Below are positions 1 to 7,054 of a DNA stretch of 13,897 nt, piece after piece. The notes below the pieces were generated by a model that was not told the origin of the DNA, searched no databases, and saw only the letters and a program-made list of their open reading frames with translations. Source of the stretch: DASWHR01 sp036398095 (GTDB taxonomy: Bacteria; Actinomycetota; AC-67); assembly GCA_036398095.1 (NCBI GenBank), contig DASWHR010000006.1:1-13897 (forward strand), written 5' to 3'. Position numbers and translations under genes: made by a program. Position 1 is the stretch's first letter. Each line of letters starts with the position of its first letter.

Positions 1-705
1 CTCGAACGCCGCCGGCAGCGTGCCAACGAGCTGGTCGCCGCCGCGCGCGACGCGGGAGTGGACGTCCCGCCCGGCGCCCGGCTCGGCGAGGCCTGCATGC
101 AAGCCTTCGTCGAACAACGCGCCGTCGTCGAGCGGATCGACGCCGCGCTCGAAGAGATCCAGATCGTCGACAAGGACCGCAAGGCGGCCGAGGAAGAGCA
201 GGCGGTCGCCTCCACGCTCGGCCGGCACCTTTCGGCCAGCAACTTCGAAAAGTGGTTGCTCGACGAAGCGATGGAGCGGCTCGTCGCCAGCGCATCGCGC
301 GCGCTGCGCGAACTGTCGTCCGGGACGTACTCGCTCGCGGTCGACGGCAAGGGCAACTTCGCGGTGACCGACCATCGCAACGCCGACGAACAGCGAAGCG
401 CCAAGACGCTTTCGGGCGGCGAAACGTTCCTCGCGTCGCTGGCGCTGGCGCTGGCGCTCAGCGACGACCTGGCCGGCATGGCCGCCGAAGGCGCGCGGCT
501 GGATGCGATCTTTCTGGACGAAGGATTCGGCACGCTCGACTCCGAGACGCTCGGCACCGTCCAGTCGGCGATCGAAAGTCTTGCGCATCAAGGACGCATG
601 GTCGGGCTCGTCACCCACATGCGCGAGATCGCCGACTACGTTCCCGTCCGCTTCGAAGTCCGCAAGCATCCCGACACGTCTCGCATCGAGAAGGTCTACG
701 CGTGA
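1..705 (+). CDS. sbcC: SbcC, C-terminal part (DNA repair exonuclease ATPase subunit), 5' end outside window
   Basis: The frame is open from base 1, so this is the last 234 residues of a larger SMC/Rad50-like protein. The first ~65 visible residues are Glu/Arg/Ala-rich and look like the end of the coiled coil. The C-terminal ABC lobe follows: signature LSGGE at visible residues 137-141, Walker B LDAIFLDE at 167-174, D-loop GTLD at 177-180 and the switch His in VTHM near 206. In the family SbcC is the ATPase partner of the nuclease SbcD and processes hairpin and blocked DNA ends; SbcD would be expected upstream, outside the window. The stop codon overlaps the GTG of the following NurA-like gene (GTGA), which suggests translational coupling. 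A RecN/RecF-type ATPase is less likely because of the SbcC/Rad50-like SGGE-to-Walker B spacing and the closing EVRKHPDTSRIEKV segment. Confidence 0.9.
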   Translation, partial: LERRRQRANELVAAARDAGVDVPPGARLGEACMQAFVEQRAVVERIDAALEEIQIVDKDRKAAEEEQAVASTLGRHLSASNFEKWLLDEAMERLVASASRALRELSSGTYSLAVDGKGNFAVTDHRNADEQRSAKTLSGGETFLASLALALALSDDLAGMAAEGARLDAIFLDEGFGTLDSETLGTVQSAIESLAHQGRMVGLVTHMREIADYVPVRFEVRKHPDTSRIEKVYA

Positions 706-1658
706 GGTTCTCGGTCGAGCCCTGGTCGCCCGACTATGCCGCGCCGTTCGACGCGGACGCGACCGAGCCGGGCGCGACGCCGCAAGCCGACGTCGACGAG
801 CGCGTCGAATTCGAACCGGTCGACTGGCATCCGCGCGCCGCGCCCGCCGGCGGGGCGGCCGCTCGCACCGTGATGTTCATCGACGGCGTGCAGCGCATCG
901 ACGCCTGGGTGTGGGTCACCGCCGACGACGGAACCGTCCGGCCCGGCATCTGCGCGTCCTACGCCGCGGGCGTCGTCTGCTGCGACGGTCGCGCCGACGT
1001 CCCCGACATCGAGGTTCGCCGCGGATTGTTCTCGGCTGCGCCGGTCGAGCCGATCCAGGGACGGCGCGTCCTGTACCGCCCGTACGGCGCGACGGGCGAA
1101 ACGCCCGACCAGCTCCGCCACGCCGTCCAGCAGCGGATGGGGGAGTTGGAAGCCGACGTTGCGCGGCGCTGCGGGCCCGCCGACCTGATCGTGGTGGACG
1201 GGCCGCTGCGCGGCCGGCAGAACGTGCCCGGCGCCGTCGGCTTCATCAAGAGCCATCACGTCCGGTACCTGTCCGAGCCCGCGCACGCAACCGTCGGCCG
1301 GCTGGCGGCGGGGGAGCGCACGCCGCTGTTTCTGATGACGACCTCGTGGACGCGTTACTCGTGGTATCTGCGGTTGCCCGGTCCGGCGGCGCAGCCGTGG
1401 TCGGGGATCGTGCGATGCGAAGCGTCGGCCGACCTTGCCGCTGCCGACGCAACTCGCGCCGCGGATCTCGTTGCCGCGACATTGCCCCGGTTCGCCTCGG
1501 CTCCGCACAAGGACCCGCGCGCGCCGCAGAACCTGTACCCGATCGGCGGGCTCGAGCGAAAGCTCAAACACCGGCTCGGCGACCCTGCCTTGCTCTACCG
1601 GGACTTGCGATCCGCCGCGCAACGCTCCCCGGCCGCGGCCGCGGCTCCCTCCCCGTAA
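702..1658 (+). CDS. NurA-like nuclease domain protein
   Basis: The frame continues upstream inside sbcC, but the GTG at 702 overlaps the sbcC stop by 4 nt and gives a 318-residue protein; the upstream part would be out-of-frame sbcC. Visible NurA-type features are FIDGVQR (Asp61, like motif I with its metal-binding Asp), LIVVDGPLRG (Asp166), GFIKSHH (Lys183), and a C-terminal PQNLYPIGGLERKL segment (275-288), which resembles the closing region of the family. NurA proteins are 5'-3' exo/endonucleases that act with the HerA translocase and, in archaea, are encoded with Mre11-Rad50. Here the partner by position is SbcC. The first ~50 residues are acidic, Pro/Ala-rich and probably disordered; the last ~12 are Ala/Pro-rich. 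The family call rests on motif spacing read by eye, so the nuclease activity is inferred. Confidence 0.68.
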   Translation: MRFSVEPWSPDYAAPFDADATEPGATPQADVDERVEFEPVDWHPRAAPAGGAAARTVMFIDGVQRIDAWVWVTADDGTVRPGICASYAAGVVCCDGRADVPDIEVRRGLFSAAPVEPIQGRRVLYRPYGATGETPDQLRHAVQQRMGELEADVARRCGPADLIVVDGPLRGRQNVPGAVGFIKSHHVRYLSEPAHATVGRLAAGERTPLFLMTTSWTRYSWYLRLPGPAAQPWSGIVRCEASADLAAADATRAADLVAATLPRFASAPHKDPRAPQNLYPIGGLERKLKHRLGDPALLYRDLRSAAQRSPAAAAAPSP

Positions 1659-1734
1659 CCTCCGCCTTGCCCCCTGCCGGCCCCCCGGGCGACCCTCCGG
1701 GCGCCGCCGGGAATTCTCCGGCCGGAAAGAAGCG

Positions 1735-1763
1735 TTGCGTGGGGTGCTTTCCTGGTGTATAAC
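1735..1763 (+). promoter_or_regulatory. Predicted sigma-70-type promoter of the DUF4193 gene
   Basis: TTGCGT at 1735-1740 and TATAAC at 1758-1763 are separated by exactly 17 bases. The predicted start of transcription is near 1770, giving a short leader of about 13 bases before the ATG at 1783. It lies in the 124-base gap after the NurA-like gene and is the most consensus-like promoter seen in the window. Confidence 0.6.
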
Positions 1764-1782
1764 TCGCGCGCCGAACGGCGGG

Positions 1783-2052
1783 ATGGTGAAAAACGTGGTT
1801 GACGACGACGAAGAGACAGAAGCTCCCGAAGCGTCCTTGGACGAGATCCTCGCGAAGCGTGCCGAAGAAAAGGACGATGACGAAGAAGAAGAAACCGTTA
1901 TCGAGCTGACACGCGAAGAGCGAGCCGAGTCGCTTGCGGTCAAAGTCCTGCCGCAGCAGTCCGACGAGTTCACCTGCCGGAACTGCTTCCTGGTCAAGCA
2001 CCGGAGCCAGCTCGCGGACCGCAAGAAGATCATCTGCAAAGACTGCGCCTGA
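1783..2052 (+). CDS. DUF4193 family zinc-ribbon protein
   Basis: An 89-residue protein. The first ~60 residues are highly acidic (DDDEETEAPE, then a KDDDEEEE run near 30-37) and the last 26 hold a CxxC-N16-CxxC zinc ribbon (Cys65, Cys68, Cys85, Cys88) with the core FTCRNCFLVKHRSQLAD. This is the arrangement of DUF4193, a family of about 100 residues that I know only from actinobacteria; its function is unknown. The ATG at 1783 is preferred because it follows a predicted promoter at the right distance and leaves out the upstream frame, which is an antisense/out-of-frame shadow. A GTG directly after the ATG codon (1786) is possible. The preceding purine tract is weak as a ribosome binding site. 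The gene sits between the DNA repair pair and lnt, with 59 bases before lnt. Confidence 0.88.
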   Translation: MVKNVVDDDEETEAPEASLDEILAKRAEEKDDDEEEETVIELTREERAESLAVKVLPQQSDEFTCRNCFLVKHRSQLADRKKIICKDCA

Positions 2053-2096
2053 TTCGGGCGCCTGGTTCCGGCCTTCCGGCGGGCACTGCGCAGCGG

Positions 2097-2112
2097 TAGT
2101 ACCTTTTAGGCG
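2097..2112 (+). promoter_or_regulatory. Possible -10 element for a leaderless lnt transcript
   Basis: TACCTT at 2100-2105 fits the actinobacterial TANNNT -10 pattern and lies exactly at -12 to -7 relative to the GTG start of lnt at 2112. No ribosome binding site precedes that GTG (the AGG at 2108-2110 is too close). An overlapping TAGTAC at 2097 is an alternative. Leaderless GTG genes are common in actinobacteria; this one is an inference from spacing only. Confidence 0.35.
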
Positions 2113-3794
2113 TGTCCACCCCCAAGCCCCCGGCTTTGCTCACCTTTTCCGGCTGGCCGCTCCGGTTGCGCGTTCCGCTCGCACTGGGATCCGGTCTGCT
2201 GGCCACGCTCGCGTTTCCGCCCGCTCAACTCCGGTTCGTCGCCTTCGCCGCTCTCATCCCATTCGCGTTGTCGCTGCGCGAGGCGACCGCCCGCGAGGGA
2301 GCCGTCGCCGGCGCCGCGTTCGGCATGGCGTTCATCGGCGTGTTGATCGGCTGGATCTCGGTCGTCGGCTGGCTCGCGTGGGGCGCGCTGGTCCTGCTGC
2401 AGTTGCTCTTCTACGCCGCCTTCGGGGCCTTGGCGGCGATGCTCGGCCGTGCCGGCGTGGCCGCGCGCGTCCTGGGCTGGCCGGTGCTCTTCACCGGCCT
2501 CGAGATCGCCCGCTCGCGATTTCCGTTCGGCGGATTCGAATGGGGCGTCCTCGGCGCGTCGCAAGAGGCGGCGTCGCCGCTCACGCCGCTCGCCCGCGCC
2601 GGCGGCGTCTTCGCGATCTCGATCGCGCTCGTCGCGGTCAACGTGTTGCTGGCCGAGGCGATCGCCGCGCGACGCAGGCGCGGCGCGCTCGCGGCCGTCG
2701 TGCTTGCCTCCGCCGCGGCTGTGGGGCCCGCGTGGATGCCGATCGGCGCAGTCGCGAACAGCTCGACGATCGACGTCGCGATGGTGCAAGGCAACGTCCC
2801 CACCGGCTACTTCGCCGGACTCCGTCGCGGCCGCGTTGGACCGGAAGACGAGGTCATCATCCGCAATCACCTGCGCCTGACCGACACGCTCGCCGCCAAC
2901 CCGCCGGAGCTGGTGATCTGGGCCGAGAACGCGCTCGACCGGGATCCGTTCACCGACCCGGACGCGCGTCGCGCCGTCGTCGACGCCGTCGCCGCCGCCG
3001 GCGCGCCGCTGCTAGTCGGCGCCATCGTGGACGGACCCGACCGAGCGCACTTCTACAACTCGAACTTGCTCTTCGATGCCGACGGCCGGCTCATCGGCCG
3101 CTACGACAAGCAGCGGCTGGTGCCGTTCGGCGAGTACGTGCCGTGGCGCTGGACACGTAGCGTTGTGCCGGCCCTCGCGCAGATCGGGAGCGACGGCATT
3201 GCCGGCGAAGGGCCGGTCGTGCTCGAGCATCCCGGCGGCGTGACGATCGGCGCGGTGATCTGCTTCGAGTCCTCGCGTGCCGAGCTGGTGCGCCGCTTCG
3301 TCGAACGCGGCGCCGAGATGATCGTGGTGTCCACCAACAACGCGACCTTCGAGCGAACGCCACTCGCCCGCCAGCATCTGGCGATGTCGCGGATGCGGGC
3401 GGTCGAGACCGGACGGCCGGTGCTGCACGCCGCGATCTCGGGCATCTCGGCGATCATCAACCCCGACGGCAGCATCGTCCAGCAAGCCGGCCTGTTCATC
3501 CCCGCGATCCTGCGCCAGCAGGTCCGCACGACGAGCGGGCTCACCCCCTACGTCGCCTACGGTGAGGAAATCGAGCTCGCCTACGCTGCCGCCGCCGCGC
3601 TTGCCGCGCTGGCTTCGCTCGCCTATGTGCGCCGCCGTCCCGCCGCGCCGTCCGCCGAAGACGACGACGACGAGCCCGAGTTCTGGCTTGCGGCTCCGCC
3701 GGCCGCGCCCGAGACGCCGCATCCGCTGCTCACCGTCGAACACGCCGATCGCGCGCCCCCCGGCGCGCCACCCGGCGCGGAGGCCGCGCAGTGA
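2112..3794 (+). CDS. lnt: Apolipoprotein N-acyltransferase (Lnt)
   Basis: A 560-residue membrane enzyme that transfers an acyl chain to the N-terminal Cys of lipoproteins. Residues ~22-205 hold several hydrophobic segments (for example 24-50, 66-111, 164-185, 192-205), followed by an extracytoplasmic nitrilase-type domain at ~218-475. The Glu-Lys-Cys triad is visible: Glu272 in LVIWAEN, Lys333 in GRYDKQRLVPFGEYVP and Cys384 in AVICFES; Glu341 matches the second conserved Glu. A last membrane segment lies at 487-506. The tail after it (~507-560) is acidic and Pro/Ala-rich, unusually long, with a DDDDEPE run. The GTG at 2112 lacks a ribosome binding site and may be leaderless. The stop overlaps the start of ppm1 by 4 nt; in Mycobacterium tuberculosis the two activities are fused in one chain. 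Confidence 0.93.
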   Translation: MSTPKPPALLTFSGWPLRLRVPLALGSGLLATLAFPPAQLRFVAFAALIPFALSLREATAREGAVAGAAFGMAFIGVLIGWISVVGWLAWGALVLLQLLFYAAFGALAAMLGRAGVAARVLGWPVLFTGLEIARSRFPFGGFEWGVLGASQEAASPLTPLARAGGVFAISIALVAVNVLLAEAIAARRRRGALAAVVLASAAAVGPAWMPIGAVANSSTIDVAMVQGNVPTGYFAGLRRGRVGPEDEVIIRNHLRLTDTLAANPPELVIWAENALDRDPFTDPDARRAVVDAVAAAGAPLLVGAIVDGPDRAHFYNSNLLFDADGRLIGRYDKQRLVPFGEYVPWRWTRSVVPALAQIGSDGIAGEGPVVLEHPGGVTIGAVICFESSRAELVRRFVERGAEMIVVSTNNATFERTPLARQHLAMSRMRAVETGRPVLHAAISGISAIINPDGSIVQQAGLFIPAILRQQVRTTSGLTPYVAYGEEIELAYAAAAALAALASLAYVRRRPAAPSAEDDDDEPEFWLAAPPAAPETPHPLLTVEHADRAPPGAPPGAEAAQ

Positions 3795-4540
3795 GGGCGC
3801 TGCTCGTCCTGCCCACCTACAACGAGGCGGCCAACATCAAAGAGGTCCTGGAACGAGCGCTCGCCGCGACGCCCGACATCGACGTGCTCGTCGTCGACGA
3901 CAACTCGCCCGACGGAACCGGGATTATTGCCGACGACGCCGCCGCCGCCGACACGCGGGTGCGCGTGATGCACCGGCCCGGCAAGGGCGGGCTCGGACCC
4001 GCCTACATCGCCGGCTTCACCGACGGGCTCGCGCGCGGGTACGACGCGTTCATCGAGATGGACTCGGATCTGTCGCACGATCCCGGCGACCTTGCGCGCT
4101 TCGTCGTCGCTGCACACGATGCCGACCTTGTCATCGGATCGCGATACGTCTCCGGCGGCGGTGTCACCAACTGGAGCAAGGCGCGCCTTCGCCTGTCGCG
4201 GGGCGGGAACTTGTACGCGCGGCTGCTTTTGGGGTTCGGCCTGACCGACTCGACGAGCGGCTATCGCTGTTACCGTCGCGGCCTGATCGAAACACTCCCG
4301 CTCCAGCGGATCGGCTCGGAGGGATACACGTTTCAGATCGAGATGGCCTGGCGCGCGTGGACGATGGGGTTTCGCGTCGTCGAGATTCCGATCATGTTCG
4401 CCGAGCGGCGCGAGGGAGCCTCGAAGATGTCGCGACGCATTGTCTTCGAAGCGCTATGGCGCGTCGTGCTGTTCGCGCTGCGCTTTCGCCGCGCACCGAA
4501 GCGACCTCACGCCCGAAGCGTCGCCGCCCGGCCCGTATAG
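3791..4540 (+). CDS. ppm1: Polyprenol monophosphomannose synthase (GT2 family)
   Basis: A 249-residue family 2 glycosyltransferase that makes polyprenyl-phosphate-mannose from GDP-mannose, the donor for mannolipids and protein O-mannosylation outside the membrane. The sequence has LPTYNE (7-12), VVDDNSPDGT (34-43), PGKGGLG (63-69), the metal-binding EMDSDLSHDP (89-98, DxD at 91-93), GSRYVSGG (116-123) and the C-terminal FAERREGASKMS (203-214), all typical of dolichol-phosphate-mannose synthases. No transmembrane extension is present, so it is a soluble or peripheral enzyme, like the Ppm catalytic domain of corynebacteria. The GTG start overlaps the lnt stop (GTGA), so translation is probably coupled, and Lnt may help anchor it at the membrane (inference from the mycobacterial fusion). 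Confidence 0.93.
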   Translation: MRALLVLPTYNEAANIKEVLERALAATPDIDVLVVDDNSPDGTGIIADDAAAADTRVRVMHRPGKGGLGPAYIAGFTDGLARGYDAFIEMDSDLSHDPGDLARFVVAAHDADLVIGSRYVSGGGVTNWSKARLRLSRGGNLYARLLLGFGLTDSTSGYRCYRRGLIETLPLQRIGSEGYTFQIEMAWRAWTMGFRVVEIPIMFAERREGASKMSRRIVFEALWRVVLFALRFRRAPKRPHARSVAARPV

Positions 4541-4564
4541 GCGACCCCGCATCGCAGAACGGAA

Positions 4565-4600
4565 GCAGCCGCACCCCCCTGATTCGGGTGCGGCCGCTGC
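4565..4600. terminator. Hairpin between convergent genes, probable terminator
   Basis: CCGCACCC (4569-4576) pairs perfectly with GGGTGCGG (4586-4593) around a 9-base loop, and outer GCAG (4565-4568) pairs with CTGC (4597-4600) across a 3-base bulge. It lies in the 77-base gap between the ends of ppm1 and the minus-strand secreted protein gene, so it may serve both directions. No clear T tract follows on the plus strand; on the minus strand the next bases are moderately T-rich. Confidence 0.55.
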
Positions 4601-4617
4601 CGGATAAGCGCGTGCCC

Positions 4618-6789
4618 TTACGTCGTTCGGATCCAGAGGACCTGGCCGGTCGTTCCCCGCACGGCCACGATCAGCGTGCGCTCGCGGGTCCCGCTTCGCT
4701 GAAGCACGGTGAGGACGATGTCGCCCGAGCCGTCGGGGTTGATCGCCTGCGCGTGCACGTCGCGGACCCGTTCGGTGCCGCCGCCGACCAGCACGCGCGC
4801 GGTCCATGCCGGTGCGCCGTCGGCGCCGGATGCCGTTTTGATCACCAGGCTGTCGGACGTCTTGGTTGCCGACTCTTGCACGTCGACGATGTCGGCTGCC
4901 GCCGTGCCCACGACGTTGCCGCCCACCGGCGCGCCGGGGTCCAGTGACGAGGTGCGCGTCCACAGCACGGCGCCGTTCGCAGCCGACACCGCCGCCTGGC
5001 TCCACTGGGTCGCCAGACCGTCGGACGGGATCGCGTTTACGGCGTGCACTGCGTCGGCGTGCGTGTCGGCGTCGATACGCCCGGCGTTCGCGGTGAGCTT
5101 GGCCGACCAGTCGCCGATCCCGCCGCCGTTCGCAACGGCGATGTCGCGCTTGTAAACGTCGGTCCCGTTCGCGCCGCCCAGCACGCGGTAGGTGACGGCC
5201 GACGGAATCCGGCCCGCTCCTGAAACGAGCAGGCCTTGCGTCTGCACGTCCCTTCCGGCGGCCGCGTCGATCGTGCCCGACACGAACGCGATCGCGGCTT
5301 CGCCCAGCGTGCGCGACCAGACGCTGAGACCAAGCGGAGCGCTTCGCACCGCCACTTGGCTGGGACCGGAGCCCGGCAGCATCGGATAGCGGTTGACCAA
5401 GATGTCGGCGAGCCCGTCGCCGGTCAGGTCGCTGCGAGCGTCGAACACGCCCACGTAGCCGGGTGCGACCGAATCGGGCGCCGCGAACAGCGGGATGCCC
5501 TGCGCGGTGAAGGCTCGGTAGGTGACAAGGTTGCCGCTGCCGGTGGCGATCTCGTCAACGGCCAGCAGTCCGGTGATCCCGGCGCCGAGGAAGTCGCCCG
5601 CGACGCCGACCGAGGGGACCGCGTCCTTGCCGACGGCGGTGACCGTGCCGATCGGCGTGCCGCCGGCGGCGGCGACGGTCGTCAACGACGATAGGACCGC
5701 GACCGAGGAATTCGGAAGCGTAAATGCGACGGTCTGCGTAAGCGCGAAGTCGAGCGTGCCGTCGTCGTCGATGTCGGCCGGCGCGGCGCCGGTGACGTAG
5801 GCGGCGAAGGGAATCGGATTCGATTCGTCGGCGGCGCTGTTGCGTGCCGAGGCGGTCGACGGCGAAATCGTCGGCGTCGGCAGGTCGCTCGGCACCTCGC
5901 TGGGGACCTCGCTCGGCAAAAGCTCGGTGGGAACGTCGCTCGGAACGTCGCTCGGAACAAGGTCGGTGGGAACATCGCTCGGCAGGAGGTCGGTGGGAAC
6001 CTCGCTCGGCAGTTCGCTCGGCAGATCGCTCGGCAGCACCGACGGAACCTCGCTCGGCAGCTCGGACGGAAGCCCGGACGGCAGGCCGGCCGGCGGGATG
6101 CTCGGCGGGATGGACGGAAGGTCCGAGGGAAGGATGCTCGGCAGCGCGGTCGGGTCGATCGGGGGAATCGTCGGCGGCGCAGACGGCGGGATCGTCGGGG
6201 GCGTGGTGCTCGGAGCCGCGGTCGGCAGCGAACCGTTCGTCGCCCAGATCGTGGCGCCGGTGGCGCCGTCCACCGCGTGCAGGGTCCAGTGAAGCTCGCC
6301 GTCGGCTTCGTGCTGGTCGAGCACGTAGGCGTCGGTCGCGCCGTCGTTGATGCGCGCGGGGAAGACGGCCACGTGCACCGTCGAGGGACGCGTGATCGGC
6401 TCGGCCTGCCAGATCGTCGAGGCGTTGTGGCTCGACAGCAGGCGGTAGCTCAGCGTCCCGCCGGAGGCGCGGAAGTCCAAAAGGTCGGGCTTGCCGTCGC
6501 CATTCGCGTCGCCGATCGGCACGACCAGGCGTCCCCTCGTGCCGTTGCCCGACAGCGACGCCGCGGTTTGGGCGGCGTTCACCTGTGCGGCGTCGGCCGG
6601 CCGGCCGGAGGCCAGCGATGCCAGGGCGGCCGGCAGCGCGGCCGGGGTTCCGGACAGGTCCACGCGTCCCATGGACGCGGCGAGAATCTCGCTGGTCGTC
6701 GAAGCTTTCGGGGCTCCGATGGCGATCGTGGCGGCAAGGGCCAGTGGCGCAATCAGCCACCGTGAGATCGTGCGGGTCGTCATCAACAC
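4618..6789 (-). CDS. Secreted FG-GAP/VCBS-like repeat protein with Pro-Ser-rich linker
   Basis: A 723-residue exported protein. The N terminus (residues 1-29) has a basic start, a hydrophobic core WLIAPLALAATIAIG and an APKA-type cleavage region. Calcium-loop-like segments recur: DANGDGKPD (94-102), DIDDDGTLD (339-347), DLTGDGLAD (454-462), DADTHAD (573-579) and NPDGSGD (684-690), as in FG-GAP/VCBS propellers. GATGATIW (~175-182), ANGAVLW (~604-610) and TTGQVLW (~713-719) resemble PQQ-type propeller blade ends. Residues ~190-310 are a long Pro-Ser-rich linker. I know no specific function; a surface or extracellular binding role is inferred. The GTG at 6789 has GGAGG (6796-6800) 6 bases upstream; the ATG two codons later would be 12 bases away. 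No membrane anchor or sortase motif is seen at the C terminus. Confidence 0.85.
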   Translation of the reverse strand: MLMTTRTISRWLIAPLALAATIAIGAPKASTTSEILAASMGRVDLSGTPAALPAALASLASGRPADAAQVNAAQTAASLSGNGTRGRLVVPIGDANGDGKPDLLDFRASGGTLSYRLLSSHNASTIWQAEPITRPSTVHVAVFPARINDGATDAYVLDQHEADGELHWTLHAVDGATGATIWATNGSLPTAAPSTTPPTIPPSAPPTIPPIDPTALPSILPSDLPSIPPSIPPAGLPSGLPSELPSEVPSVLPSDLPSELPSEVPTDLLPSDVPTDLVPSDVPSDVPTELLPSEVPSEVPSDLPTPTISPSTASARNSAADESNPIPFAAYVTGAAPADIDDDGTLDFALTQTVAFTLPNSSVAVLSSLTTVAAAGGTPIGTVTAVGKDAVPSVGVAGDFLGAGITGLLAVDEIATGSGNLVTYRAFTAQGIPLFAAPDSVAPGYVGVFDARSDLTGDGLADILVNRYPMLPGSGPSQVAVRSAPLGLSVWSRTLGEAAIAFVSGTIDAAAGRDVQTQGLLVSGAGRIPSAVTYRVLGGANGTDVYKRDIAVANGGGIGDWSAKLTANAGRIDADTHADAVHAVNAIPSDGLATQWSQAAVSAANGAVLWTRTSSLDPGAPVGGNVVGTAAADIVDVQESATKTSDSLVIKTASGADGAPAWTARVLVGGGTERVRDVHAQAINPDGSGDIVLTVLQRSGTRERTLIVAVRGTTGQVLWIRTT
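5863..6225 (-). repeat. Low-complexity Pro-Ser-Asp/Glu repeat inside the secreted protein gene
   Basis: Roughly 120 codons encode tandem units of the form [D/E]-[L/V]-P-[S/T], with T/I-P-P variants at the N-terminal end (TTPPTIPPSAPPTIPP) and LPS/EVPSDVPT variants towards the C-terminal end. At DNA level short units such as CTCGCTCGGCAG (plus strand) recur with 9-, 12- and 15-base steps. The length is likely to vary between strains by slippage or recombination; the run makes an extended, acidic, probably surface-exposed spacer between two propeller-like halves. Confidence 0.85.
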
Positions 6790-6795
6790 TGTAGG

Positions 6796-6800
6796 CCTCC
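6796..6800 (-). promoter_or_regulatory. Ribosome binding site choosing the GTG at 6789
   Basis: GGAGG on the minus strand stands 6 bases before the GTG at 6789 and 12 bases before the ATG at 6783, so the GTG start is favoured. Confidence 0.6.
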
Positions 6801-6960
6801 GTCGGCGCAGGCTTCTGCTCTCGGCCTGTCAACGAGGCACCAGGTCGGACGTGACTCTCCTTGCCGCGATATCTCGATTCGTCCCGGAAGGATTTTCGCG
6901 TTCGAAGCCGACGGTTGGGGCGTCCGAGGGAGCCGCTGCCCCTCCCTGAGGCCAATCCCC

Positions 6961-6976
6961 CATAATCCATCTTATG
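6961..6976. promoter_or_regulatory. AT-rich dyad upstream of the FG-GAP-like gene
   Basis: CATAA (6961-6965) and TTATG (6972-6976) form an inverted repeat with a 6-base spacer in an otherwise GC-rich intergenic region. It sits beside a TTGACA on the minus strand (6974-6979) that could be a -35 element, though no convincing -10 follows at 16-18 bases. It may be an operator or part of the promoter of the gene starting at 6789. Confidence 0.3.
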
Positions 6977-6985
6977 TCAACTACC
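6976..6985. repeat. Short copy 1 of the TCAACTACC motif
   Basis: GTCAACTACC on the plus strand (GGTAGTTGAC on the minus strand) in the intergenic region upstream of the FG-GAP-like gene. It lacks the pairing arms of the other two copies. Confidence 0.4.
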
Positions 6986-7007
6986 TAGAAGGAGGGGCGG
7001 AAAGGGA

Positions 7008-7033
7008 GAGGCGCCTCCCGAAGGAGGCGCCTC
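7008..7033 (-). terminator. UUCG-capped perfect hairpin, terminator of the 281-residue secreted protein gene
   Basis: An 11-bp perfect stem (GAGGCGCCTCC / GGAGGCGCCTC) closes a 4-base loop. Read on the minus strand the loop is TTCG closed by a C-G pair, the exceptionally stable C(UUCG)G tetraloop. It begins 21 bases after the stop of the gene at 7055-7900 and is followed by a pyrimidine-rich stretch (TCCCTTTCC) rather than a pure T tract. Confidence 0.8.
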
Positions 7034-7054
7034 GATGGTTCGGAGCTGCCGCGG

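Noticed and set aside
696..2039. A 447-residue minus-strand open frame opposite the NurA-like and DUF4193 genes.
   Set aside because: Low-complexity Arg/Gly/Ser-rich content and no recognisable motif; the plus strand carries the conserved motifs. It is an antisense shadow typical of high-GC DNA.
5863..6225. CRISPR array or noncoding tandem repeat.
   Set aside because: Repeat steps of 9-15 bases without spacers, in frame throughout a long coding sequence with a signal peptide.
5840..6292. Plus-strand frame encoding Gly-Thr-Ser-Leu-Gly repeats.
   Set aside because: It is the antisense of the Pro-Ser repeat in the secreted protein gene; no start signal or independent evidence.
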